Notes: generated by a model not told the origin, from the sequence alone. DNA of 52,084 nucleotides from Streptacidiphilus neutrinimicus (GCF_000787815.1 NZ_BBPO01000046.1:12847-64930), one strand, 5' to 3'; numbered from the stretch's first letter, positions 19,051 to 27,802 are shown. Numbers and translations: made by a program.

Positions 19051-19118
19051 CGGCGTTGGGCACCGCGAGGAGCAGGGCGCGCCGCGAGGCGGAGGGTAGG
19101 GAGTTTGCTATGCGCGTG

Positions 19119-19311
19119 CTACGACAGCGTCGCATCCTCGCGCGTGAAGCTCGGAACCCGCGACGTCGCGAGCTCTTCGCCAGGATGGTCGGCGTCGCCT
19201 GGAATCACGCTGTCGCGCCACAGGTCCCAGTCCGGCGGGGCGGCAAGGTGGGCCATCGGCTCCAGGTCCACCGGTGATCGCGGCGAGCTCGTCGCGGTAG
19301 GCGTCGCGCAT
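19119..19311 (-). pseudogene. PhoU-like N-terminal remnant
   Basis: A good ribosome binding site (GGGAGAGGAG) precedes ATG and MRDAYRDELAAIT, almost the canonical start of actinobacterial PhoU. After about 14 codons the frame is lost; the PhoU-like continuation DLEPMAHLA and DSVIPGDADHPGEEL is in the next frame, ending at a stop near 19119. The rest of PhoU is absent. Call based on remembered family pattern. Confidence 0.45.
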
Positions 19312-19491
19312 CGCGCTCCTCTCCCTGCTGGCCGTGGTAGCCCTCTTCTTCCGGTCCAGGGTCCCAGGGATACACCACCGGGGTGAACCGGGCCGGCTCC
19401 GGCCTGCGGCGCAGCGGGCATGGCCAGTGGCCGCGGGTAGCGTTCGTCTCGGCTGGACGCGGCCCGTCGCGGGCGCCGCCCGGCCTCTGCG
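19312..19491. other. Intergenic, probable promoter of the PAS-PP2C gene
   Basis: No coding frame seen. Divergent from the PhoU-like remnant; no clear -10/-35 pair could be fixed. Confidence 0.4.
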
Positions 19492-20754
19492 GTGTCGGGC
19501 ACGGATCGGGTGCGGGGGCGGCTGCTGGTGACGGATGCGGGCATCGACTACCGCGAGGTGTTCCAGGCGCTGCCGGGCATGGTGGCGCTGCTCGACCCTC
19601 GGCTGGTGTTCGTCGACGCGAACGCCGACTTCGTCCGTATCTCCGGCCAGCCGCGTGAGCGGCTGCTCGGCCGCTTCCTGTTCGACGTCTTCCCCGACAG
19701 CCCCGACAACCCGGCCGGAGGCGCCCGGAACCTGGAGGCGTCGCTGCGGCGGGTGCTCGCGACGGGGGAGCGCGACAGCATGGCACTGCAGCGCTACGAC
19801 GTGCAGTCGGTGGAGCGCCCCGGTGAGTGGGAGGAGAGGTACTGGAGCCCGGTCAACGCCCCCGTCCTGGACGGCGCCGGGCATGTGGTGCTGGTGGTGC
19901 ACAGGGTGGAGGAAATCACCGAGCTGATCCGGGCCCGCGAACTGCCGGAGCAGGACCGGCAGCGGGTGCTGGAGGCCGAGCTCTACACCCGCGCCCGCGA
20001 ACTGCAGCAGGTCAACGAGCGGCTGCGCCAGGCCCACGCCCGCGAACGCGAGGTCGCGCTGGTCCTGCAGCGCGCGATGCTCCCGCACCACCGGCCATTG
20101 CGCCAGCACCGCGCAGCCGTGCGCTACAGGCCCGCGACCGGGGCGCTCAACGTGTGCGGCGACTGGTACGACATCACCGACCTCACCGGTGGCGACCGCG
20201 TGGGCGTCTCCGTCGGCGACGTGGTCGGCCACGGCCTGGAAGCCGCCGGGGTCATGGGCCAGCTGCGCAGCGCGCTCGCCGCCGCCTCGCGGGTCGCCGA
20301 TGGCCCCGCCCAGGCCCTCGACGTGCTCGGCCGCTACGCGAGCTTTGTCGACGGCGCCGAAAACGCCACCGCGGTGACCTGCTTCATCGACTACGACCGG
20401 CACACCGTCACCTACTCCAGCGCCGGCCACCCGCCACCCGCCCTCCTCCACGTCGACGGGACGGTGAGCTGGCTCGACCAGGCCCTGGACCCGCCGCTGG
20501 ACGCTTCCCCCGACCCCGGCCCCCGCCCCGAGGCGACCACGGCGTTCGTCCCGGGCGAGGCCCTGGTCCTCTACACCGACGGGCTCATCGAGCGACGCCA
20601 CCAGGACATCACCACCGGCCTGGACCGCCTCGCCGTCTCCCTCGCCCGCCACCAAGGCGCGGATCCCGAGAATCTGGCCGACGCAGTGCTGCGGGACATG
20701 CTGCCCCGCGTCGGCGTCACCGACGACACGGCCCTAGTCGTCCTCCAACTCTGA
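19492..20754 (+). CDS. PAS domain-containing PP2C/SpoIIE-type serine phosphatase (RsbU-like)
   Basis: A 420-residue phosphatase. Residues about 20-145 are a PAS domain (YREVFQALPGMVALLDPRLV; FVDANADFVRISGQ), then a coiled coil (ELYTRARELQQVNERLRQAH), then the PP2C domain (190-420). Metal-binding motifs are intact: VCGDWYD, VGDVVGHGLEAAGVMGQLR, LYTDGLIE and DDTALVVL. Such proteins dephosphorylate STAS anti-anti-sigma factors in response to the PAS signal. Stand-alone gene ending at a strong hairpin. The GTG start is tentative. Confidence 0.88.
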   Translation: MSGTDRVRGRLLVTDAGIDYREVFQALPGMVALLDPRLVFVDANADFVRISGQPRERLLGRFLFDVFPDSPDNPAGGARNLEASLRRVLATGERDSMALQRYDVQSVERPGEWEERYWSPVNAPVLDGAGHVVLVVHRVEEITELIRARELPEQDRQRVLEAELYTRARELQQVNERLRQAHAREREVALVLQRAMLPHHRPLRQHRAAVRYRPATGALNVCGDWYDITDLTGGDRVGVSVGDVVGHGLEAAGVMGQLRSALAAASRVADGPAQALDVLGRYASFVDGAENATAVTCFIDYDRHTVTYSSAGHPPPALLHVDGTVSWLDQALDPPLDASPDPGPRPEATTAFVPGEALVLYTDGLIERRHQDITTGLDRLAVSLARHQGADPENLADAVLRDMLPRVGVTDDTALVVLQL

Positions 20755-20792
20755 GCCGCCGGGCACCGGCACAGCCGCAGACGCACAGCAGT

Positions 20793-20845
20793 GGCTTCCG
20801 GGACCGCTGGGCGGTCCCCCACAGACCGCGACGGTCCCGGAAGCC
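20793..20845 (+). terminator. Large hairpin terminator after the PAS-PP2C gene
   Basis: Perfect 14-base arms GGCTTCCGGGACCG and CGGTCCCGGAAGCC, with an inner GCGGTC/GACCGC stem in the loop. Starts 38 bases after the stop codon. Confidence 0.75.
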
Positions 20846-21061
20846 GCCCCGCTCCCAGGGCAAGGCAACGACCGCTCCTCTTCCCCTCGGAGCAGCCGTG
20901 ATTACGGGGATCGATCAGTACGTTACACGGAGTTTGCACGTACATCATCAAATGGCGAGAAAATCCCCGGTATCCCTCTGCCCGAACGGCCGTGCCTCTC
21001 GGCGTAGCCAGGCCCATGGGACGGGAGCTACTCCAGGCCCTGCCGGGAATGGACCGTATCC
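20846..21061. other. Intergenic, nothing recognised
   Basis: Locally lower GC (GATCAGTACGTTACACGG, TACATCATCAAATGG) than the surroundings, but no gene or clear regulatory site identified. Confidence 0.4.
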
Positions 21062-21339
21062 ATGCCGGGCAGCTCCTTCACGCGTTGCACCCTCCACTGG
21101 CTCTGCGCCACGCGACTGGGCCTGACGGGTTGGGACGCGGACCTGGCCGCGACCACCTCATGCCTCCTCCCCGACGACACCGAGGTCATCCAGTTCTCCT
21201 TCGCCGTCACCCCAGCCGACGACGCGGAACCGTCGTGGTCCGGCCGTACGCTGTGGTGGCCCCCCGCACCGAGTCCCCGAAGCTCCACCGCCCCTCCCGG
21301 CCGCTCGTGGAACTGCTCTTCCTCCCCGGGCCTGACTGA
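21062..21339 (+). pseudogene. Hypothetical protein with an apparent frameshift
   Basis: From ATG the frame reads SFTRCTLHWLCATRLGLTGW, LAATTSCLLPDDTEVIQFSF and SGRTLWWPP with a good coding pattern. Near 21270 the coding pattern moves to another frame (PKLHRPSRPLVELLFLPGPD, stop). Read together this is a protein of about 92 residues. Family unknown; could be a pseudogene or a sequencing indel. Confidence 0.4.
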
Positions 21340-21406
21340 CCATCAGGGACCCTTCCGCACGGCTGTCCGCTGGATCTCGTCCCGCCACGGGATGGGTGGC
21401 CACGGC

Positions 21407-21658
21407 TCAGGTATGCCGACGGCTGTCTCCTCGCGCGCCCCCGTCGTGGCACGCACAGTCGCAGCCGTACGGGCCGCAGCCGAGCGTGACGACCACGCCG
21501 ACGGGGCAGGACGCCCCGGCCGTGCAGCTGTTGGTTCCGGTGCAGGCGCCGAAGTACGACGATGCCGGCGCCATCCACGTCCGCTGCCCCGGCTCGGGCC
21601 GTTCCCGCCTGCGCAGCGCCGGAAGCGCCGGCCTCGCTTCGACTCGCTCGTCGCTCAT
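21407..21658 (-). CDS. Small cysteine-rich protein, candidate RiPP precursor; function unknown
   Basis: An 83-residue protein with strongly coding third positions and AAGGAG 12 bases before ATG. The N-terminal 30 residues are charged and Arg/Glu/Pro rich (MSDERVEARPALPALRRRER), followed by WMAPASSYFGACTGTNSCTA, SCPVGVVVTLGCGPYG and CDCACHDGG. Seven Cys fall within about 38 residues together with Thr/Ser, the layout of a leader plus a Cys/Thr/Ser core in lanthipeptide-like precursors. No signal peptide or membrane segment. No lanthipeptide or other maturation enzyme is encoded nearby in the window, so a metal-binding or disulfide-rich protein is equally possible. Confidence 0.55.
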   Translation of the reverse strand: MSDERVEARPALPALRRRERPEPGQRTWMAPASSYFGACTGTNSCTAGASCPVGVVVTLGCGPYGCDCACHDGGARGDSRRHT

Positions 21659-21676
21659 AGGAGCCGCTCCTTGGTC

Positions 21677-21850
21677 TCACGGGTCCGGCGCAGGCAGTCG
21701 TGGCTCCGGCCGGGGTAGCCCGAGCGTCTCCTCGACGTGGGCCCGGGTGTCGCGGGTACACGGGCGTTGCGCCGTACAGCGAGCCCACGACAGCATCGGC
21801 CGTGTGGATCCGGTACACCTCGCACTCGGCGTCATGGGACGACTTCCTGG
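21677..21850 (-). pseudogene. Frameshifted remnant of an unidentified small protein
   Basis: One frame gives HDAECEVYRIHTADAVVG and SLYGATPVYP; after a one-base shift the next gives RDTRAHVEETLGLPRPEP and a stop 18 bases before the cysteine-rich gene start. Third-position GC supports both parts as former coding sequence. No family known to me. Could be intact in truth if the shift is a sequencing error. Confidence 0.35.
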
Positions 21851-21854
21851 CGCT

Positions 21855-22060
21855 CACGCCGTCTTTGTCCTCGGCAAGGGCCCAGGCGGGGTCCGGGTGT
21901 GCACCTGCGGAGGAATGGCTCGGTGGTGGCGCCCGCCGTATGGTCTGCGCGAGCAGCAGGCCCAGCACCGCACACGGCCGCGAGCTCGTCTGCCGACGGG
22001 CGGCCGCGCACCACGTGCAGGGACGATCCGGCGGTGTTCGTGCTCCGCGGGTCCGGGCCG
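21855..22060 (-). pseudogene. Possible acyl-CoA carboxylase epsilon-subunit-like remnant
   Basis: The frame SLHVVRGRPSADELAAV followed in a second frame by VLGLLLAQTIRRA resembles the short AccE/epsilon subunits of actinobacterial acyl-CoA carboxylases (an 'RG.P..EELAAV..LLLA' helix). No start codon in the right place and a frame change in the middle. Low-confidence call; no carboxylase beta subunit is nearby. Confidence 0.3.
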
Positions 22061-22101
22061 ATCCTTCCGGGCGGGGGGCGGGCCGCGGCAAGTGTGCGCC
22101 T

Positions 22102-22509
22102 TCAGTCGCGGAAGAGCGGCGCCACCTGGGCGGTGTCCTCGGTTCCTCGGTAGTGGACGATCAGGCCGTCGCGGAAGGTGAACCAGTGGTGCAGGTCCAT
22201 GGCCACACGCCTGCCGTTGGCTCGGTGATGGGCTTTCAGTCGAACCACCGTCATGACCTCGGTGTCGTTCGCCGCGAACGTGACCGGGGTGAACTCGTCG
22301 ACCTCCATGGACGAGCCGAAGTCCTCGAAGAAGGAACGCACCTCGTCCTTTCCGGTGCGTACGCCGTACCACGGCGCGCCACCTTCGGACGCGGCCTCCG
22401 CGGCCCAGTCCACGTCGTCGCTGAGCCCGTCCAAGATGGCCTGCACGTCGCCGCGCCCGAACGCCTCGTAGATCGATTTAATGGTGGCGATGTTGCTGTC
22501 CGCGCTCAT
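22102..22509 (-). CDS. SnoaL-like / NTF2-fold protein
   Basis: A 135-residue protein with the cone-shaped NTF2/SnoaL fold pattern: NIATIKSIYEAFGRGDVQAI, LDGLSDDVDW, PWYGVRTGKDEVRSFFEDFG, then VDEFTPVTFAANDTEVMTVV and WFTFRDGLIVHYRGTEDTAQ. Members include polyketide cyclases, isomerases and many of unknown function; no catalytic assignment is possible here. A GAAGG Shine-Dalgarno lies before the ATG. Stands alone among decayed sequences. Confidence 0.8.
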   Translation of the reverse strand: MSADSNIATIKSIYEAFGRGDVQAILDGLSDDVDWAAEAASEGGAPWYGVRTGKDEVRSFFEDFGSSMEVDEFTPVTFAANDTEVMTVVRLKAHHRANGRRVAMDLHHWFTFRDGLIVHYRGTEDTAQVAPLFRD

Positions 22510-23076
22510 GGCCCGCCTTCGATGTCTCGACCTGGCAACGATTGCCTCGCGCGCTCACGGTATGCGCCGGACTCACGCCCGGGGTGACGGTCCACCGGTG
22601 TCGGCCGGGCCGCCACTCGAACAGCCCTCCCGTGCGCCCAATCAGCGGACCCAGGACCGATCTGGCTCCGCGAAGTGTGCCCGACCGGGTCGAAATACTG
22701 TCTGGCACAGTCCGGTCAGGCGGTGGTCGCGGCCGATCCACCAGCAGCGCACTCGCCGGCTACTGCGGCGCATCGACGGTCCGCTTTGAGCATCCGCCAG
22801 CCGCCGCCACCATCTCCGACCAGTCCGCGAGCCCGGCCGCCGGAAGGCGCTCCCGCCGCCCGACAGGGCAAAGCAACTGACGCCGGACCAGTCAACCGGC
22901 ACGCTCCCCGCAGGGAAGGCGTCTGCGGGGCGAAGCCGTACTGCATGCCTCTGTTCCATCCGGCTGGTCTCCCGGACGCCACAGCGCGTGTCCGCGCGAT
23001 CACGGCGGCTTCGCTGCCTAGCGTGGCGGTCGGTTTGCCCGATTTTCGGGCCGGAGGACATCACGGAAGGACGCTC
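22510..23076. other. Non-coding stretch with candidate promoter for the NHL protein gene
   Basis: No convincing gene on either strand. TAGCGT at 23019-23024 matches other candidate -10 elements in the window, followed by a small GCCCGA/TCGGGC hairpin (about 23038-23050) and the GGAAGG ribosome binding site. Confidence 0.45.
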
Positions 23077-24195
23077 GTGAAAACTGGACTACTCGCCTGC
23101 CTGACCACCTTCACCGGACTGGCGGCCACGGCCGCGTTTGCCGCACCCGCCACGGCCCACGGGCCGTTCGTGGGCCCGCTCAACACCGTCCGCACCATCG
23201 CCTCGACCGTCCCGGCCAACGGCGACGTGAACCCCTACGGCACCGTGCTCGTCCAGCACTCCGACGGGAAGCTGCACCGCGGCGACATCCTGGTCAGCAA
23301 CTTCAACAACAGCGCCAACCAGCAGGGCACCGGAACGACGCTGGTCGAGGTGAGCCCGCGCGGCAAGGTCACCCAGTTCGCCCAGATCGACCCCGCCCAG
23401 GTTCCGGGGTCCTGCCCCGGCGGCATCGGGCTGACTACGGCGCTCTCGGTCCTACCCGGTGGCTGGGTCGTCGTCGGCAGCCTGCCCACCACCGACGGCA
23501 CCGCCGCCACCGCCCAGGCCGGCTGCCTGCTCGTCCTCGACAACCACGGCAAGGTCCGGGAGACCATCGCCGGTCACGGCATCAACGGCCCCTGGGACAT
23601 GACGGCCGCCACGCACGGCGACACGACCGACCTGTTCGTCACCAACGTCCTCAACGGCACCGTCCGGGCCAACGGGAAGATCGTCCGCAGGGGCACCGTG
23701 CTGCGGGTGACGCTCTGCACCCGGGGCGAGAACCGTCCGCCGACGCTCATGTCCACCACGCGGATCGGCTCCGGCTTCGCCCAGCGCACCGACCCGAACG
23801 CGCTCGTGATCGGACCGACCGGTGTCGGCCTCGGCCGCGACGACACGCTCTACGTCGCCGACACCCTCGGCAACCGCGTCACCGCCATCCGCGACGCCTC
23901 CACCCGCCACGACAGTGCGGGAACCGGACGGGTCGTCACCTCCGGCGGGGCGCTGAACGGCCCGCTCGGACTCGCGATCGCACCCGGCGACGAGATCCTC
24001 ACCGTCAACAGCGGCGACGGCAACCTCGTCGATACCGCCGCCAACGGTCGGCAGCTCGCCGTCCGCACGCTCGACAGCAGCGGCAGCCCCGCCGGCGCCG
24101 GGGCCCTGTTCGGCCTCGCCGTCGACCGGGAACACCACAAGGTCTACTTCGTCGACGACGCCACCAACACGCTCAACGTGCTCGAACGCCCCTGA
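23077..24195 (+). CDS. Secreted NHL-repeat / beta-propeller protein
   Basis: A 372-residue exported protein: a Sec signal peptide (KTGLLACLTTFTGLAATAAF, cleavage after TAHG or AFA) and then propeller blades with NHL-like strands, such as GDILVSNFNNSANQQGTG, TLVEVSPRGKVTQFAQI, LYVADTLGNRVTAI and LFGLAVDREHHKVYFVDD. No catalytic residues recognised; such proteins bind ligands or polymers outside the cell. GTG start supported by GGAAGG and the signal peptide. Confidence 0.85.
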   Translation: MKTGLLACLTTFTGLAATAAFAAPATAHGPFVGPLNTVRTIASTVPANGDVNPYGTVLVQHSDGKLHRGDILVSNFNNSANQQGTGTTLVEVSPRGKVTQFAQIDPAQVPGSCPGGIGLTTALSVLPGGWVVVGSLPTTDGTAATAQAGCLLVLDNHGKVRETIAGHGINGPWDMTAATHGDTTDLFVTNVLNGTVRANGKIVRRGTVLRVTLCTRGENRPPTLMSTTRIGSGFAQRTDPNALVIGPTGVGLGRDDTLYVADTLGNRVTAIRDASTRHDSAGTGRVVTSGGALNGPLGLAIAPGDEILTVNSGDGNLVDTAANGRQLAVRTLDSSGSPAGAGALFGLAVDREHHKVYFVDDATNTLNVLERP

Positions 24196-24286
24196 ACCTG
24201 CACGACGCTCCCCAGCATCCCGCCTCGGCCCGGACCGGCGGCGTCCGGGCCGGGCGGCCCACCTTCACGGACCGGGGCAGCGGCCA

Positions 24287-25528
24287 GTCAGCCAGGTCGA
24301 CGAGCTGCAGCTGGCCAACCAGCAGACCCGGTACACCCTGAACTTCGTCGGAACCCAGTTCAGCGGCACCATGACCGACAATGCGAACGAGGGCCACAGC
24401 GGCTACGAGATCCAGGGCATCCTCGACAACATCGACGGCTACCTGGCGGCCAACCACCCCGACGCCGTGCTGCTGCACATCGGCATCAACGATCTCAACA
24501 ACAACGACAACGACCACGCAGCTGCGGCCACCCGGGCCGAGACCCTCATTGACCGGATCTTCACCGACCAGCCCAACGTCACGGTCATGATGCAGGGACT
24601 GATCCCGACCACCGCGGGCATCCCGGCCAACCCGGCTCTGCAGGCCCTCATCACGGACTACAACAACCAACTGCGCGCCTGGGCGCCCAGTGAGGTACAG
24701 GCGGGCAAGCACTTCACCTTCGTCGACGCGCCCGCTCTGACCTCAGCGCAGTTCGCCGACGGCCTGCACCCCAACGACGCCGGCTACAGCCAGCTGGCCC
24801 AGGCCTTCTACACCCCGCTCGACCAGGCCTTCACCAACGGCTGGGTGGTCGGCGGCCCGCCTACCCCGTACGAGACGCCGGCTTCGTCGCGTCCGGCGCG
24901 GGTGGCGGCGGGTGACTTCAATGGTGACGGGAAGCTGGACCTGGTCGGTATCGACGCGAACAGCAACATGCAGTTCTATCCGGGCAACGGGGCCGGTTCG
25001 GTCAGCGGCCCGGGGACCGCGATGCTCGGCACCACCGGGTTGTGGGCGAACTTCAAGGCGGTCGCCTCTGGTGACTTCAACAGTGACGGCAAGACCGATG
25101 TCGCGGGTATCGACGCCAACAACAACCTGATGCTGTACACCGGTGACGGCGCGGGCCATCTGACCGGCGGCACCAACATGATGCCGGGCACCAGCGGCCT
25201 GTGGGCGGGCTTCAAGGCCATCACCGCTGGTGACTTCACCGGTACTGGGCACCTCGGTATCGCCGGGATCGACGCCAACAACAACCTGAAGTTCTACCCC
25301 GGGGACGGCGCAGGGCACGTCGGCGGTGGTACCGACATGCTCGGCAGCACCGGGCTGTGGGCGGGCTTCCACGCCGTCATGGCCGGTGACTTCACCGGTA
25401 CCGGGCACCTCGGTATCGCGGGCATCGACGCCAACAACAACCTGAAGTTCTACCCCGGCGACGGCACCGGCCACGCCAGCGGCGGCACCCAGATGCTCCC
25501 CGGCAACGGCCTCTGGGCCGGCTTCTAA
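24287..25528 (+). pseudogene. GDSL/SGNH hydrolase with FG-GAP repeats, lacking the catalytic serine block
   Basis: The open frame begins abruptly as VDELQLANQQTRYTLNFVG and continues with SGNH block III (LHIGINDLNNN) and block V (FADGLHPNDAGY, the catalytic Asp-His). The upstream block I, which should hold the GDS nucleophile and signal peptide, is absent. The C-terminal half has four FG-GAP/VCBS-type repeats of about 53 residues (GDFNGDGKLDLVGIDANSN; later copies GDFTGTGHLGIAGIDANNN have lost the DxDxDG calcium site). An internal ATG at 24371 could start a truncated protein, but without the nucleophile or an export signal. Confidence 0.75.
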
Positions 25529-25558
25529 CCACCCAGCCCCGTCTTCTGGTCGCCGTCC

Positions 25559-25593
25559 GGCCCTGCGCATCCCGATCAAGGATGCGCAGGGCC
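25559..25593 (+). terminator. Perfect 14-bp hairpin terminator
   Basis: GGCCCTGCGCATCC and GGATGCGCAGGGCC around a seven-base loop, 31 bases after the FG-GAP protein stop. No T-run, as usual in high-GC actinobacteria. Confidence 0.75.
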
Positions 25594-25819
25594 TCGGCGC
25601 GTAGCGAAACGTCCCAGCTCGGCGGCACCTCGCCGACCAACGGCGACAGCAGTATCGGGCTGACCTGCACCGCCGCCACCGGCAACTCACTCGTGCCGCG
25701 CTGAAGGCCGCCACCTGGGGTCCGCTATCGCTGCAGATGGGGCGCGGCCGATCGCCCTCGGCCTGGCCGCGCTCGGCGTCCGCGCGATAGCCGCGTCAAG
25801 CGTGAGCGGCAATCTCCTC
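25594..25819. other. Non-coding stretch with a possible protein fragment
   Basis: One plus-strand frame (about 25611-25704) reads SQLGGTSPTNGDSSIGLTCT and AATGNSLVPR then stop, resembling the tail of a secreted protein, but has no start. Otherwise nothing seen. Confidence 0.3.
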
Positions 25820-25877
25820 CTCCACACATCCGGAGGCGTGACCTCCAGCTCCACACCCCCGGAGGTTTGACCTCCAG
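25820..25877. repeat. Two tandem 29-bp repeats, each with a GGAGG/CCTCC hairpin
   Basis: 25820-25848 and 25849-25877 match at 25 of 29 positions; each contains GGAGG-N5-CCTCC. They lie directly after the stop of the YjbR-like gene (minus strand) and could act as its terminator. Confidence 0.7.
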
Positions 25878-26225
25878 TCACCGGCTTTCCGGGCGGAAGC
25901 TCTCCAGGAGCCGTTCGGGTGCGGCCTGCTTCCAGGAGTCCACCAGAATGTCGTACAGCTCGGCGCTGCCTTCCAGGGCGCCGAGCCGCACACGCACCCA
26001 TGCGGAAGACGCCTCGTGCGGCGGTACCCAGAACTTCCGCGGCTCCGCGGCGATCAGCTCCGCCCGATCGTGTTTCGGACACCGAACGGCGAAGGACGTC
26101 TGGTCGTCGGGGACCGTGACGAACATCTTTCCGGCGACCCGGAACGTGGGCATGTTCCACGCCTCCTTTTCCACGGTCTCCGGGAGGGACAAGGCGATAC
26201 GGCGGACATCATCGGCGTCGACCAT
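25878..26225 (-). CDS. MmcQ/YjbR family protein
   Basis: A 115-residue protein of the MmcQ/YjbR family (CyaY-like fold, DNA-binding suggested for one member). Features: VRRIALSLPETVEKEAWNMP, TFRVAGKMFVTVPDD, SFAVRCPKHDRAELIAAEP and the C-terminal WVRVRLGALEGSAELYDILV then DSWKQAAPERLLESF, the usual 'W..aP..L' ending. ATG at 26225 is preferred over an upstream start because the alignment-like pattern begins with DADDVRRIAL. Confidence 0.85.
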   Translation of the reverse strand: MVDADDVRRIALSLPETVEKEAWNMPTFRVAGKMFVTVPDDQTSFAVRCPKHDRAELIAAEPRKFWVPPHEASSAWVRVRLGALEGSAELYDILVDSWKQAAPERLLESFRPESR

Positions 26226-26305
26226 GGTCGCCACCCTAGACGCGCGGGGCGGCCGGGCCGGCATCAGCCACCCGCTCGGGCCGAAGTCTCGGATCGGTGG
26301 CCGGG

Positions 26306-26527
26306 TCAGAAGATGCCTGAGCCAGGGGAACGGTCAGCTGGCCGAGAAGGACGTCGGGGCCGCATGCAGACGCCGCGTCCCGCGGCTTCGTGGGCGGTGA
26401 ACAGGTCGGTCGGGTCGCCGACGGCGCTCGCAGCGACGGGGTTGCTGTTGCCGACGGTGTTCCAGTGGCTGACGGCGCCGCCGGCGCTGACCTGGGTGGT
26501 GCCGCACAGCTTCCGGGCGAGCAGCAC
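26306..26527 (-). other. Possible coding fragment, unidentified
   Basis: Nearly every third base is G or C across KLCGTTQVSAGGAVSHWNTV and GNSNPVAASAVGDPTDLFTA followed by HEAAGRGVC, suggesting former coding sequence. A GTG lies at 26527 directly after a TAG. Two Cys bracket the segment. No signal peptide remains; family unknown. Confidence 0.3.
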
Positions 26528-26559
26528 CTACGTCAGAGGCATCGGGAGGCGGGCGGTGG

Positions 26560-27720
26560 TCACCCGGCCAGCGCCGCGTGGGAGAACCATGGGTTCCCGC
26601 CGAGCACCCAGACAGACACGTTGGTGACCCCGAGGGCCTTCAGGACGACGAGTTTGGCGTCCAGGCCCGCCTGGTCGGTGTAGTCGTAGAGGGTGCCCTT
26701 GTCGGTCCAGCGGATCTCGCCCGAGCCTGCGTCCCGGCGTGCGGCCACGGTGGCCGGGGCGTCGCTGTAGCCGGGTTGGTCCCGGGTGTCCGCCAGCGGG
26801 ACGCTGTCCTTGATATTTCCGGGGTCGCAGGGGTCCGGTGCACTGAAGCCGTAGGAGGCCAGGCCGATCACCAGCTTGTCGGGGTCCTTCACCTTGGACC
26901 GGATGTAGGTGACGCCGCCGCGGACCCAGTCGTTCGGCGAGATTGCCCAGCACGTGCTGCCCCTCGGGGTGTTGAACATGCGGCCGTAGTCCATGACGAC
27001 CAGCTGGTCGGCTCCCGCCCGGACCAGAGCGGCGTAGTCGAACGGCGAGTCCCCGTCGGCGAGCTCCATCGGCCCGTCGAGCTGCAGGCGCAGGCCTGCG
27101 GCATGCAGAGAGCCCGCGAGCTCGGAGACGAACGCCTCGTAGCCGTGCTCATCGTCCTGGGACCAGTTCCAGAAGTCCTCGAAGTCGATGTCCACGCCGG
27201 TGAAGCCGATGCGTCGGGTGAACCCGACGAGCTTCGCGACGGCGTTCGAGCGGCGCCCCGCGTCGTCGACCAGCGCGGCGACGGTGGCTCGGTCCATGGC
27301 CGAGACGGTGACGTACTGGGCTGCCGAGTGTGCTTTGACGTCGGCCGCGTTGGCGGCGCTGAACCCGTTGCAGGGCAGGTCCGCGGCGCTCTGCAGGGCG
27401 AGGTCGCCGTCCTTGCCGACCTGCCAGTACTCCGGCTTGAGGACGCCGTTCTCCAGTCGTCCGTCGCGGTATTCGGCGGGTGCCTGGCAGGTGGGTTCCC
27501 CCGTTGAGCCCGGGTACACCCAGGCCTGCAGGGCCACGCTCGTCGCCGCCGCCTGACCCGGACTCGCGTCGGCAGCCGGGCCGTGCGGCCGGTCGACGCT
27601 GCCGCAGGCGGTCAGCCCCAGGACCAGCGCGCACACGGTGGCCGACGCGGCGCCCTGCGGGAGGCGGGCGCCGCGCGGTCGGATCGAGGACAGGGGAGCC
27701 TTCCGGCGCAGGTCGAACAT
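26560..27720 (-). CDS. GH18-type glycosidase-like lipoprotein
   Basis: A 386-residue surface lipoprotein: basic N-terminus, hydrophobic stretch and lipobox LTAC (Cys39). The mature part is a TIM barrel of the glycosyl hydrolase 18 type, with the active-site signature GFTGVDIDFEDFW giving Asp177, Asp179 and catalytic Glu181. Other strands: YVTVSAMDRATVAALVDD, DQLVVMDYGRMFNT, KLVIGLASYGFS and LGVTNVSVWVLGGNPW. It could hydrolyse chitin or other GlcNAc-containing polymers, or bind them; no carbohydrate-binding module is present. Confidence 0.85.
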   Translation of the reverse strand: MFDLRRKAPLSSIRPRGARLPQGAASATVCALVLGLTACGSVDRPHGPAADASPGQAAATSVALQAWVYPGSTGEPTCQAPAEYRDGRLENGVLKPEYWQVGKDGDLALQSAADLPCNGFSAANAADVKAHSAAQYVTVSAMDRATVAALVDDAGRRSNAVAKLVGFTRRIGFTGVDIDFEDFWNWSQDDEHGYEAFVSELAGSLHAAGLRLQLDGPMELADGDSPFDYAALVRAGADQLVVMDYGRMFNTPRGSTCWAISPNDWVRGGVTYIRSKVKDPDKLVIGLASYGFSAPDPCDPGNIKDSVPLADTRDQPGYSDAPATVAARRDAGSGEIRWTDKGTLYDYTDQAGLDAKLVVLKALGVTNVSVWVLGGNPWFSHAALAG

Positions 27721-27802
27721 GTGGCGATCTTGCCACGCCGCATTCCACCGCCCCTGAACGAGTCGCGGCCCCGCCTGCTGCCGGGCGGGGCACAGAGCAG
27801 CA

